A stretch of DNA of 7,560 nucleotides from an uncultured Prevotellaceae bacterium (lineage in GTDB: Bacteria; Bacteroidota; Bacteroidia; Bacteroidales; Bacteroidaceae): contig CALBJW010000194.1 of assembly GCA_937893145.1 (NCBI GenBank), forward strand, positions 1-7,560. Reading direction: 5' to 3'. How positions within the stretch are numbered: the first letter of the stretch is position 1; each line of letters begins with the position of its first letter. The notes beneath the pieces are model-generated. The model was not told the DNA's origin. It searched no databases and saw only the letters and a program-made list of their open reading frames with translations. Below are positions 1 through 5,541 of this stretch, piece by piece. The position numbers were made by a program, and so were the translations under genes.

Positions 1-260
1 GCTTCTGCGGCTTTCTTTGCTTCTGCAGCTTTTGCATCAGCCTCAGCAGCCTTTGCCTCGGCAGCCTTCTTTGCTTCAGCAGCTTTCTTTGCTTCAGCAG
101 CCTGACGAGCAGCCTCGGCAGCCTTTGCTTCGGCAGCCTTCTTGGCTTCAGCAGCCTGACGGGCAGCCTCTGCTTCTGCGGCAGCCTTTGCCTCGGCAGC
201 CTTGCGAGCAGCTTCTGCTTCAGCAGCCTTCTTGGCTTCAGCCTCTGCCTGCTTCTTGGC
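1..260 (-). repeat. Low-complexity Ala/Lys/Glu repeats in the infB linker
   Basis: Near-identical short units encoding variants of AAEAKKAAEA and AAEAEAARQ alternate here, giving DNA-level imperfect direct repeats of roughly 24-48 bp. In the protein this should form a long, highly charged single helix or flexible linker between the IF-2 N-domain and the G domain. Linkers of this kind vary greatly in length between IF-2 proteins. The repeated DNA makes it prone to slippage and to short-read assembly collapse. It extends past the window edge, so total length is unknown. Confidence 0.85.
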
Positions 261-581
261 TTCCTGCTGCTTCTGGAGTTCTTCCATTGTACCTACAATC
301 TTGAACTCCTGCTTCTTTTCCTTCTGAGCCTTTTCCGCAGCGCGACGCTCTTCCTTTTCTTTCTGCTCACGTTCCTTGCGCTTCTGGATGTCGGCCTGAG
401 TCTCAGCGTTAGCCTTCTTGTCTGCACCAAACTCTTTCATGAGCATTGCAAACTGCTCATCCGTGATCTTTGCGTTAGGACTTGCATCCTGCAAGGCCTG
501 ACCTTTCTTCTGTAGGAACTCTGCCACGGTGTTAATTCCTACGTTCAGTTCTTTTAATGCTTTATTTAATCTTACAGCCAT
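1..581 (-). CDS. infB: Translation initiation factor IF-2, N-terminal part (partial)
   Basis: IF-2 is the GTPase that brings initiator tRNA to the 30S subunit and promotes 50S joining. Only the first 193 codons are present; the gene continues beyond the left edge, so the G domain (GTP-binding motifs) and C-terminal tRNA-binding domains are not visible. The start ATG at 581 opens with MAVRLNKALKELNVGINTVA and continues through EFLQKKG and KITDEQFAMLMKEF, which matches the small N-terminal domain typical of Bacteroidota IF-2. A charged helix rich in Lys/Glu/Arg (about residues 55-95) follows, then an Ala/Lys/Glu linker from about residue 105 to the edge. It is the third gene after rimP and nusA, 61 bp behind nusA, an order widely conserved in bacteria. 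That gap carries a tandem 7-bp repeat (TTTAGTG twice, 592-605) and a 12-bp palindrome (TTTTGTACAAAA, 616-627). Identification is firm from the N-terminus and the context. Confidence 0.95.
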   Translation of the reverse strand, partial: MAVRLNKALKELNVGINTVAEFLQKKGQALQDASPNAKITDEQFAMLMKEFGADKKANAETQADIQKRKEREQKEKEERRAAEKAQKEKKQEFKIVGTMEELQKQQEAKKQAEAEAKKAAEAEAARKAAEAKAAAEAEAARQAAEAKKAAEAKAAEAARQAAEAKKAAEAKKAAEAKAAEADAKAAEAKKAAE

Positions 582-642
582 TTTAATCTTGTTTAGTGTT
601 TAGTGTCATCCCCTGTTTTGTACAAAAAAGAAACAGAAGGGA

Positions 643-1908
643 TTATTCCTCGAACTCGGCACGGAGGATGTTGAGTACCTCATCAACTGTATCCTCTTCG
701 AGGTCTGCCTTTTCAACGAGCATATCGCGTGGAGCATCGAGAACTGCCTTTGCTGTCTCAAGACCGATACCCTTGATTGATTCGATAATCCATTCGTCAA
801 TCTCGTCCTTGAATTCGTCGAGATAGATATCCTCGTTATTGTCTTCGTTGCCATCAAGTTCACGGAACACATCGATTGTGAAGTCTGTAAGCATTGAGGC
901 GAGCTTAATGTTGTGACCATTCTTACCGATAGCGAGACTTACCTGGTCTGGCTTGAGATATACCTCTGCCTTCTTGTTCTCTTCATCCACTGTGATAGAA
1001 GTGATTTCAGCAGGACTGAGAGCACGAGTGATGAAGAGCTTGATGTTGCTTGTGTAGTTGATAACGTCGATGTTCTCGTTGCGGAGCTCACGAACGATAC
1101 CGTGAATACGAGCACCCTTCACACCAACGCAGGCACCAACTGGGTCGATGCGTTCGTTGTAGCTCTCAACAGCAATCTTAGCACGCTCGCCAGGGATACG
1201 AGCAATCTTGTGTACTGTGATGAGACCATCGTGAATTTCTGGCACTTCATTCTCGAGCAAGCGCTGGAGGAATGTAGGAGCAGTACGAGAAAGGATAATC
1301 TTTGGGTTGTTGTTGAGGTTGTCAACGCGGAGCACCACTGCACGAACTGCCTCGCCCTTGCGGAAGTAGTCTGTAGGAATCTGCTCTGACTTTGGAAGAA
1401 GGAGTTCGTTGTTCTCATCATCGAGGAGAAGCACCTCACGCTTCCAAACCTGATAAACCTCACCGCTAACGATAGTGCCTACCTTGTCAACATACTTGTT
1501 GTAGAGGTTGTCGTGTTCAAGGTCGAGAATCTTGCTTGCCATAGTCTGGCGGAGTGTAAGGATAGCACGACGACCGAAGTCTGCGAAGTTAATCTTCTCT
1601 GCCACATCCTCACCAACCTCATAGTCAGCATCAATCTTCTGTGCTTCTGAAAGGCTGATTTCCGAGTTCTCGTTTTCTACCTCACCATCTGCCACAACCA
1701 CACGGTTACGATAGATTTCGAAGTCTCCCTTGTCTGGGTTAACAATCACGTCGAAGTTCTCATCGCTACCGAATGTCTTCTGGAGCACACTGCGGAAGCT
1801 GTCTTCGAGTACACTAACCAATGTTGTACGGTCAATGTTCTTGGTTTCCTTGAATTCCTTAAAGGTATCAATCAAGCTTACCTGTTCTACATTTTTCTTT
1901 GTTGCCAT
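643..1908 (-). CDS. nusA: Transcription termination/antitermination factor NusA
   Basis: NusA binds RNA polymerase and nascent RNA, and modulates pausing, intrinsic termination and antitermination. The 421-aa product shows the family's domain order: N-terminal RNAP-binding domain (about 1-130), S1 domain (about 142-207, beginning VGTIVSGEVYQV), and tandem KH domains. The KH1 GxxG loop is G262-V-K-G265 and the KH2 loop is G328-K-N-G331 inside VSLAIGKNGHNIKLA. A C-terminal acidic stretch (about 352-372) is followed by a helix-hairpin-helix-like segment (IKGIGLETAKAVL, about 378-390). The length fits a NusA with one short C-terminal extension rather than the two acidic repeats of the E. coli protein. 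The start at 1908 (ATGGCAACAAAG) begins at the expected N-terminal helix. It lies between rimP (113 bp upstream, with a large DNA dyad in the gap) and infB (61 bp downstream). No separate promoter motif of the TAnnTTTG type was seen in the rimP-nusA gap, so it is probably cotranscribed from the rimP promoter. Confidence 0.97.
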   Translation of the reverse strand: MATKKNVEQVSLIDTFKEFKETKNIDRTTLVSVLEDSFRSVLQKTFGSDENFDVIVNPDKGDFEIYRNRVVVADGEVENENSEISLSEAQKIDADYEVGEDVAEKINFADFGRRAILTLRQTMASKILDLEHDNLYNKYVDKVGTIVSGEVYQVWKREVLLLDDENNELLLPKSEQIPTDYFRKGEAVRAVVLRVDNLNNNPKIILSRTAPTFLQRLLENEVPEIHDGLITVHKIARIPGERAKIAVESYNERIDPVGACVGVKGARIHGIVRELRNENIDVINYTSNIKLFITRALSPAEITSITVDEENKKAEVYLKPDQVSLAIGKNGHNIKLASMLTDFTIDVFRELDGNEDNNEDIYLDEFKDEIDEWIIESIKGIGLETAKAVLDAPRDMLVEKADLEEDTVDEVLNILRAEFEE

Positions 1909-1918
1909 TTATATTGTT

Positions 1919-1939
1919 TTTTTGAGTTTTTTTGAGTTT
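1919..1939 (-). repeat. Short A/T direct repeat just upstream of nusA
   Basis: On the nusA strand the sequence ACTCAAAAAA occurs twice in tandem about 10-30 bp before the nusA start. The A-rich leader just before the start codon is in keeping with Bacteroidota genes, which often lack a Shine-Dalgarno sequence and prefer an unstructured A-rich initiation region. It could enhance initiation or simply be low-complexity DNA. Confidence 0.5.
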
Positions 1940-1942
1940 CTG

Positions 1943-2000
1943 GCAGCGTAGTTACGTTGTTACGTTGTTACGTAATGACGTAATTACGTGATTACGCTGC
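1943..2000. repeat. 58-bp imperfect palindrome made of 8-bp TTACG-type tandem units
   Basis: The motif TTACG recurs at 1952, 1960, 1968, (TGACG at 1976), 1984 and 1992, a strict 8-bp period, with another copy at 2004. Overlaid on this is a dyad centred on 1971.5: the outer arms GCAGCGTA (1943-1950) and TACGCTGC (1993-2000) are perfect inverted repeats and the core TTACGTAA (1968-1975) is self-complementary. Pairing 1943 with 2000 and moving inward, 23 of 29 positions are Watson-Crick, 5 are G-T and 1 is a mismatch. In plus-strand RNA the G-T pairs are tolerated, but in the rimP-nusA transcript (minus strand) they become C-A mismatches. The transcript hairpin therefore depends on its 8-bp outer stem. 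It sits in the middle of the housekeeping operon between rimP and nusA. It is too regular to be chance; repetitive extragenic element or protein-binding site are the candidate explanations. Confidence 0.85.
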
Positions 2001-2022
2001 TAATTACGATGCTGATTTTTCC

Positions 2023-2490
2023 TTACTTGAAGTCGATGATGCTCTTCACCCACTTCACCTCATCATACTTGAAAGGCTTCTCGACCTCAACCATCTGAGG
2101 GCGCTTCTTGCCTTCTATCTTCTGCTTTTCTGTTACTACAACCACAAAGCCCTCTTCGTTGGCATCCTTCAGGTAGCCCTCCATCTTCTTGCCGTCGGCA
2201 GTGAGGAGTTCCACATCGTAACCAATGCTATTGATGTACTGCTGAAGCACCTTGAATGGCTGTCCGATACCAGCCGAACCGACCTCGAGTTCATAGTCCT
2301 CAACCTCACGGTCCAACTGTCCCTCGATAAACTTGCTGAGTTCGCAACAGTCTTCAATCCATACACCGTCCTTGTGGTCTATCTCCACAGTGATTTTGTT
2401 TTGGTCATCAATGCTGAGGTCAACGAGGAAATACTCCTTGTCGTTCAACCATTCAGCCACCAAACCGTTCACTTTGTTCTTGTCAATCAT
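2023..2490 (-). CDS. rimP: Ribosome maturation factor RimP
   Basis: RimP is a cytoplasmic protein needed for maturation of the 30S subunit. The 155-aa product has the family's two-domain architecture. The N-terminal alpha/beta domain (about 1-75) contains LDREVEDYELEVGSAGIGQPFK, the recognisable 'Y-x-L-E-V-x-S-x-G' signature. A C-terminal SH3-like barrel (about 80-155) contains VELLTADGKKMEGYLKDANE and ends in the segment FKYDEVKWVKSIIDF. Length is normal for the family. It is the first gene of the rimP-nusA-infB operon, downstream of a well-formed promoter and a leader hairpin. The ATG at 2490 is the only sensible start; the A-rich stretch before it, with no Shine-Dalgarno sequence, is typical of this phylum. 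Confidence 0.96.
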   Translation of the reverse strand: MIDKNKVNGLVAEWLNDKEYFLVDLSIDDQNKITVEIDHKDGVWIEDCCELSKFIEGQLDREVEDYELEVGSAGIGQPFKVLQQYINSIGYDVELLTADGKKMEGYLKDANEEGFVVVVTEKQKIEGKKRPQMVEVEKPFKYDEVKWVKSIIDFK

Positions 2491-2533
2491 GTTAATATGT
2501 TTAATGATTTATCTTTGTTTTATGACATAAGAA

Positions 2534-2557
2534 AGAGGGAACTTTTCAGTCCCCTCT
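2534..2557 (-). promoter_or_regulatory. 5' leader hairpin of the rimP-nusA-infB transcript
   Basis: On the minus strand AGAGGGGACT and AGTTCCCTCT form a 10-bp stem (one G-U pair) closing a GAAA tetraloop, which is an unusually stable design. It lies within roughly 15 nt of the predicted transcription start and about 44 nt before the rimP ATG. The sequence after the stem (TTTCTTATG) lacks a real T-tract, so it is not a good intrinsic terminator. It could stabilise the 5' end of the mRNA, bind a protein for autoregulation, or pause polymerase. Structure is directly visible; function is inferred. Confidence 0.7.
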
Positions 2558-2570
2558 AATTTCTTCGCTG

Positions 2571-2601
2571 CAAAATTACTACTTTTCTTATAAATGACAA
2601 A
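2571..2601 (-). promoter_or_regulatory. Promoter of the rimP-nusA-infB operon
   Basis: On the minus strand a -33 box TTTG (2598-2601) is separated by 19 bp from a -7 box TAATTTTG (2571-2578). Both match the Bacteroidota primary sigma factor consensus (TTTG, about 19-21 bp, TAnnTTTG). The predicted start would be near 2563-2565, giving a leader of about 75 nt that contains the hairpin at 2534-2557. No other promoter of similar quality was seen upstream of rimP. Confidence 0.8.
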
Positions 2602-2725
2602 ACATTTTCAATAAATATTCATTTTTTTATGCTCTTTACTACACATTATAATATAAAATTAGTATTTTTTCTCCTTTTTAAACTATTTCCCGCCTCTTTT
2701 ATCTAAGTTTTCAAATAATAATATC

Positions 2726-2733
2726 TACATTTG
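2726..2733 (+). promoter_or_regulatory. Promoter (-7 box) of the VTC/DUF4956 operon
   Basis: TACATTTG matches the Bacteroidota -7 consensus TAnnTTTG, 29 bp before the ATG of the VTC-domain gene. A consensus TTTG -33 box is not present at the expected distance: the closest sequence is the T-run at 2708-2711, spaced too closely. The promoter may therefore be weak or need an activator. The predicted start is near 2740, leaving a leader of only about 22 nt. The region between this and the divergent rimP promoter (2602-2725) is very A/T-rich with no further recognisable site. Confidence 0.65.
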
Positions 2734-2762
2734 CACCCGAAAAAACTATAACACCGTCCCTA

Positions 2763-3554
2763 ATGCAATCAGCAGACCAAGAAATTTACTCTTTGCTCAT
2801 GCAGATGCGTCCCATCACGCTCGAGCAAATGGCAGATATACGACTGATGAATCGCCTCGACACCAAATATGTCTGTTCTAAGCAGCAGTTGGCGCAGCTA
2901 CTCACACTCGTACAGGATAAGTATTATGTGCAGGAAACTCTGGAAAACCGTATCATTCCATACTGCACAACATACTACGACACCTCCGACCATCTCATGT
3001 ACAACATGCACCACAACAAGCGGGCAAAACGCATGAAGGTTCGTGTCAGGACTTACGTTGCAAGCAGCGACACATTCCTTGAGGTGAAGAACAAGAACAA
3101 TCACGGACGCACCAAGAAGAAGCGTATCTCGGTGCCTTCACAGGACGATTTCCGCACCACTGAGGGAGCTACCGAACTGGTGAAGCGCAAGACTGGACTC
3201 GACCTCAACACCCTCAACGCTGTGGTTCGCAACCATTTCGACCGTGTCACCCTTGTGAACAATGGCAAGACTGAGCGTCTCACCATCGACTTCAACATCC
3301 GTTTCCACAACATGGAGACTCTCGTTGACCACGATACGGACCAACTGGTCATCATCGAACTCAAGCGCGATGGCAACGTCTTCTCGCCTGTCACCAACCT
3401 CCTTCGCGACATCCATGTCCACCCTACGGGCTTCTCGAAGTGCTGCATAGGCATGGCGCTCACCGACATCTCGCTCAAGCGCAACAACTTCAAGCCTAAG
3501 CTTCGCAAGTTGCAGAAGATAAACGGTCGTGACTTCATCACCACACCTCTATAA
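2763..3554 (+). CDS. VTC-domain (CYTH/triphosphate tunnel fold) polyphosphate polymerase-like protein
   Basis: The 263-aa protein resembles the catalytic domain of the eukaryotic VTC4 polyphosphate polymerase, which makes polyphosphate from ATP inside a triphosphate-tunnel barrel. Visible family motifs, in order: RLDTKYVC with K35; KVRVRTY with R94 and R96; FLEVKNK with E107 and K109; the basic stretch KKKR (118-121); RLTIDF with R172 and D176; VIIELKRDG with E199 and K201; and the C-terminal HPTGFSKC with S225-K226. These alternating Arg/Lys/Glu residues line the tunnel in characterised members. No SPX domain, signal peptide or membrane segment is present, so it should be a soluble cytoplasmic enzyme, about the usual bacterial length. 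The ATG at 2763 follows the -7 box closely. The DUF4956 gene follows 34 bp downstream, a pairing I recall as recurrent in bacteria. Activity in this bacterial family is inferred; another nucleotide or triphosphate substrate is possible. Confidence 0.88.
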   Translation: MQSADQEIYSLLMQMRPITLEQMADIRLMNRLDTKYVCSKQQLAQLLTLVQDKYYVQETLENRIIPYCTTYYDTSDHLMYNMHHNKRAKRMKVRVRTYVASSDTFLEVKNKNNHGRTKKKRISVPSQDDFRTTEGATELVKRKTGLDLNTLNAVVRNHFDRVTLVNNGKTERLTIDFNIRFHNMETLVDHDTDQLVIIELKRDGNVFSPVTNLLRDIHVHPTGFSKCCIGMALTDISLKRNNFKPKLRKLQKINGRDFITTPL

Positions 3555-3588
3555 TCTATTCATTGTAAACAATTAAAACATAAACTAT

Positions 3589-4287
3589 ATGAACGCTATC
3601 AACGACTTTCTTGCAGTGCTTTCGAGCGATACATGCCGTATCCTCGACCTCATACTGCGCCTCATCATCAACACATTCTTCATCATCGTCATTGCACGTT
3701 GCTTCTATTTCCCTAAGGCACGCCGCAAGGACTTCTTCTTCACCTATGTCCTCGTAGGATTCTGTATCTTCATGCTCATCCACCTCATGGGCGATGCAAA
3801 GATAAAGACAGGTATCGCAATGGGTCTCTTCGCTATCTTCTGCATCATGCGCTACCGCACCGAGAGTGTGCCAATCCGTGAGATGACATACCTTTTCCTC
3901 ATCATCTCGCTCGCAGCCATCAACGGTCTTGCATGGGCAGCCGACATCTCGCCTAAGCACCCTGAGTTTGCTGGTCCTCTCATGACGAGCATGGGCGAAC
4001 TTATCCTCACCGACATCATCTTCGTCTTTGGCGTGTGGATTGCTGAAGCAGGTAAGTTTGTCAAGTCGCTCTCTTCTAAGTATGTGAAGTACGACAAGAT
4101 AGACCTCATCAAGCCTGACCGCCGCGAGGAACTCATCGCCGACCTCAAGGAGCGCACTGGTCTCGACATCACAAACGTCAGCATCGGTTCCATCGACTTC
4201 CTCAAGGACATGGCTCTCATCAAGATTTACTACAATACTGATGAGGATGATGAAAGCACAAATAAAATGCCTAAGAGTTATGAGTAA
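3589..4287 (+). CDS. DUF4956-type multi-pass inner-membrane protein
   Basis: The 232-aa protein has about five hydrophobic helices (roughly 20-42, 50-68, 74-87, 98-117, 137-153). A soluble C-terminal domain of about 65 residues follows (about 165-218), containing KIDLIKPDRREELIADLKER and the segment IGSIDFLKDMALIKIYY. This layout and the 'GLDITNV...IDFLKD' pattern match DUF4956 as I know it, a family of unknown function often encoded next to VTC-domain proteins. The tail (219-232) is acidic and low complexity. Cytoplasmic positive residues (KARRK after helix 1) suggest orientation. The gene is 34 bp after the VTC gene and overlaps the next gene by 8 bp. I infer that it anchors or channels the product of the VTC-like enzyme at the inner membrane; no catalytic motif is seen. 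Confidence 0.85.
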   Translation: MNAINDFLAVLSSDTCRILDLILRLIINTFFIIVIARCFYFPKARRKDFFFTYVLVGFCIFMLIHLMGDAKIKTGIAMGLFAIFCIMRYRTESVPIREMTYLFLIISLAAINGLAWAADISPKHPEFAGPLMTSMGELILTDIIFVFGVWIAEAGKFVKSLSSKYVKYDKIDLIKPDRREELIADLKERTGLDITNVSIGSIDFLKDMALIKIYYNTDEDDESTNKMPKSYE

Positions 4288-5140
4288 AATGACCCTCCCC
4301 CTGCCCCTCCCATTAAAAGGGAGGGGAGTAGTTACCTTTGTATTGCTGCTATTCTGTTTGAGCGGAATGGCACAGGATGAGTTTGGTTTTGACCTTGGTG
4401 TGGTTACAGAGAAGAAGTTCAACAAGAGGTTGGACGGTGAACTCTCGGTGAATACCAGATTCCAGGATGTTCCGGAAAATACATACTTGGAACGTCTCGC
4501 ATTTGGTGCTGGACTCGGATATAAGATTGTCAACACCAAGAAGTTTGACCTCAAGGCAAGTGCTGGTTTCGAGTACATCCGACAAGTGAAGCCTACAGAA
4601 CAGGAATACACAAACAAGGGCAAACTGAAAGTGAATGAACGGGTGAGTTTCAACCGCACAAGAACATCTCTCGGACTCGGTGCTTCCTTCAAACCAAACA
4701 AGCGATGGACCTTCTCGCTCAAGGAGGCTGTGCAGTACAACCACTACTCGTCCTACACAAGACAGGTACTCAAGTTTGACAAGAAGATGAAGGACGGAGA
4801 AGTCTATTACGACTACGATGAGAACCTTTTGTGGGACGAAAACTACGAGAATGCTGACGACTTCGAGGAGAAGACCATCGCAGCAAAGGACCGTTTCATC
4901 CTTCGCAACAAACTCACCATCAAGTACGACATTCGCCGCTCCATCTTCAGTCCTTACGCATCAGTCGATTACGGTTGCGGTCTCAACTACTCAACCAACA
5001 AGTGGAAATTTACCGCTGGTACTGAAATCGAGTTTAGCAAGAAGCACAACATGGATGTCTTCTACCGCTATCAGACCGAGGATGACGACGACGAACCAAA
5101 CGGTCATCTCATCGGCATCAGCTACATTATGAAATTCTAA
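4280..5140 (+). CDS. Predicted outer-membrane beta-barrel protein (DUF2490-like)
   Basis: With the ATG at 4280 the product is 286 aa. Residues 1-31 form a signal peptide: an unusual n-region, a hydrophobic core VVTFVLLLFCLSG, and a probable cleavage after A31 (GMA/QDEF). The mature part is made of alternating amphipathic strands (for example RLAFGAGLGYKI, LKASAGFEYIRQ, TSLGLGASFKPN, WTFSLKEAVQYN, WKFTAGTEIEF, HNMDVFYRYQ). It ends in SYIMKF with a terminal Phe, the classic signal for barrel insertion by BAM. The size and strand pattern fit DUF2490-like barrels. An acidic loop (about 176-197) lies mid-protein. ATG 4280 overlaps the DUF4956 stop by 8 bp; an in-frame ATG at 4241 would add 13 residues and overlap more, and ATG 4289 is also possible. 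All plausible starts lie before the GC-rich palindrome at 4295-4328, so its translation is part of the protein. Function unknown; possibly an export or anchoring pore. Confidence 0.8.
   Translation: MSKMTLPLPLPLKGRGVVTFVLLLFCLSGMAQDEFGFDLGVVTEKKFNKRLDGELSVNTRFQDVPENTYLERLAFGAGLGYKIVNTKKFDLKASAGFEYIRQVKPTEQEYTNKGKLKVNERVSFNRTRTSLGLGASFKPNKRWTFSLKEAVQYNHYSSYTRQVLKFDKKMKDGEVYYDYDENLLWDENYENADDFEEKTIAAKDRFILRNKLTIKYDIRRSIFSPYASVDYGCGLNYSTNKWKFTAGTEIEFSKKHNMDVFYRYQTEDDDDEPNGHLIGISYIMKF
4295..4328. repeat. GC-rich REP-like palindrome inside the 5' end of the beta-barrel gene
   Basis: CCCCTCCC (4304-4311) and GGGAGGGG (4319-4326) form a perfect 8-bp stem around a 7-nt A/T loop. A second copy of the left half, CTCCCC (4295-4300), can pair alternatively with GGGGAG (4323-4328). 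The composition differs sharply from the surrounding gene. From memory, palindromes of this CCCCCTGCCCCTCCC / GGGAGGGGAG type are scattered in many Bacteroidota genomes. It is translated as roughly TLPLPLPLKGRG of the signal-peptide n-region. It would also form an mRNA hairpin 15-25 nt after the start codon and could dampen translation. Confidence 0.75.
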
Positions 5141-5152
5141 AAACACATTACA

Positions 5153-5536
5153 ATGAAGAAATTATTCACTCTCATAGCACTTGCCATCAGCACTTCAGCA
5201 TTCGCTGATGACTTCTCGCTCTACTACGACCGCACTTCTGGAGAAAAGAACACAGAGGTAAGCGCAGTGTCAAACCTCCAGAAGATTATCTTCGACCACA
5301 ACGGCAACATGATTGTCTGCAAGAAGGACGGTTCGAGCGAGACCATCGACATCACATCCGTATCGCGCATCTTCTTCGCCACACCAACTGCGGTGGACAT
5401 CAAGAAGATAGAGAAAGCAGAGAAGGCAGAGAAAGTAGAGAACGTCTATGACCTCACAGGTCGCAAGGTTGATGCTTCGAAGACACTCACTCCTGGCATT
5501 TACATCATTAACGGACAGAAAACTATCATCAAGTAA
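5153..5536 (+). CDS. Small exported protein with mini T9SS-like C-terminal motif
   Basis: The 127-aa product starts with a clear signal peptide (MKKLFTLIALAISTSAFA, cleavage near residue 18). A short beta-rich core contains LQKIIFDHNGNMIVCKKDG and ITSVSRIFF (about 42-75). A Lys/Glu linker with a KAEKAEK repeat (about 84-97) follows, and then the C-terminal stretch VYDLTGRKV...LTPGIYIINGQKTIIK (98-127). That ending resembles the last strands of type A C-terminal sorting domains of the type IX secretion system, which are common in Prevotella exported proteins, though shorter than the usual 70-80 residues. The core resembles the 'K-x-D-G ... D-S-I-T-F' element at the start of the next gene's product. 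The gene lies 12 bp after the beta-barrel gene and 5 bp before the beta-helix gene, so it is surely cotranscribed. I do not recognise a named family; a surface-anchored accessory or adaptor is a guess. Confidence 0.8.
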   Translation: MKKLFTLIALAISTSAFADDFSLYYDRTSGEKNTEVSAVSNLQKIIFDHNGNMIVCKKDGSSETIDITSVSRIFFATPTAVDIKKIEKAEKAEKVENVYDLTGRKVDASKTLTPGIYIINGQKTIIK

Positions 5537-5541
5537 GCCTC

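Noticed and set aside
17..304. Plus-strand open frame rich in Leu/Gln/Pro
   Set aside because: It is the antisense shadow of the Ala/Lys/Glu repeats of infB; composition is a by-product of the repeat.
610..641. Terminator between nusA and infB
   Set aside because: The CTGTTT/AAACAG pairing has a 12-nt loop and no suitable T-tract after it on the minus strand; the operon order argues for read-through.
2602..2725. Small RNA or leader peptide in the divergent promoter region
   Set aside because: The stretch is A/T-rich with no stable hairpin followed by a T-tract and no credible short ORF between the two promoters.
3556..4740. Long 394-codon minus-strand open frame
   Set aside because: It lies opposite two well-supported plus-strand genes (DUF4956 and the beta-barrel), spans their junction, and shows no domain pattern; its Asp/Glu/Val-rich composition reflects the codon use of the sense genes.
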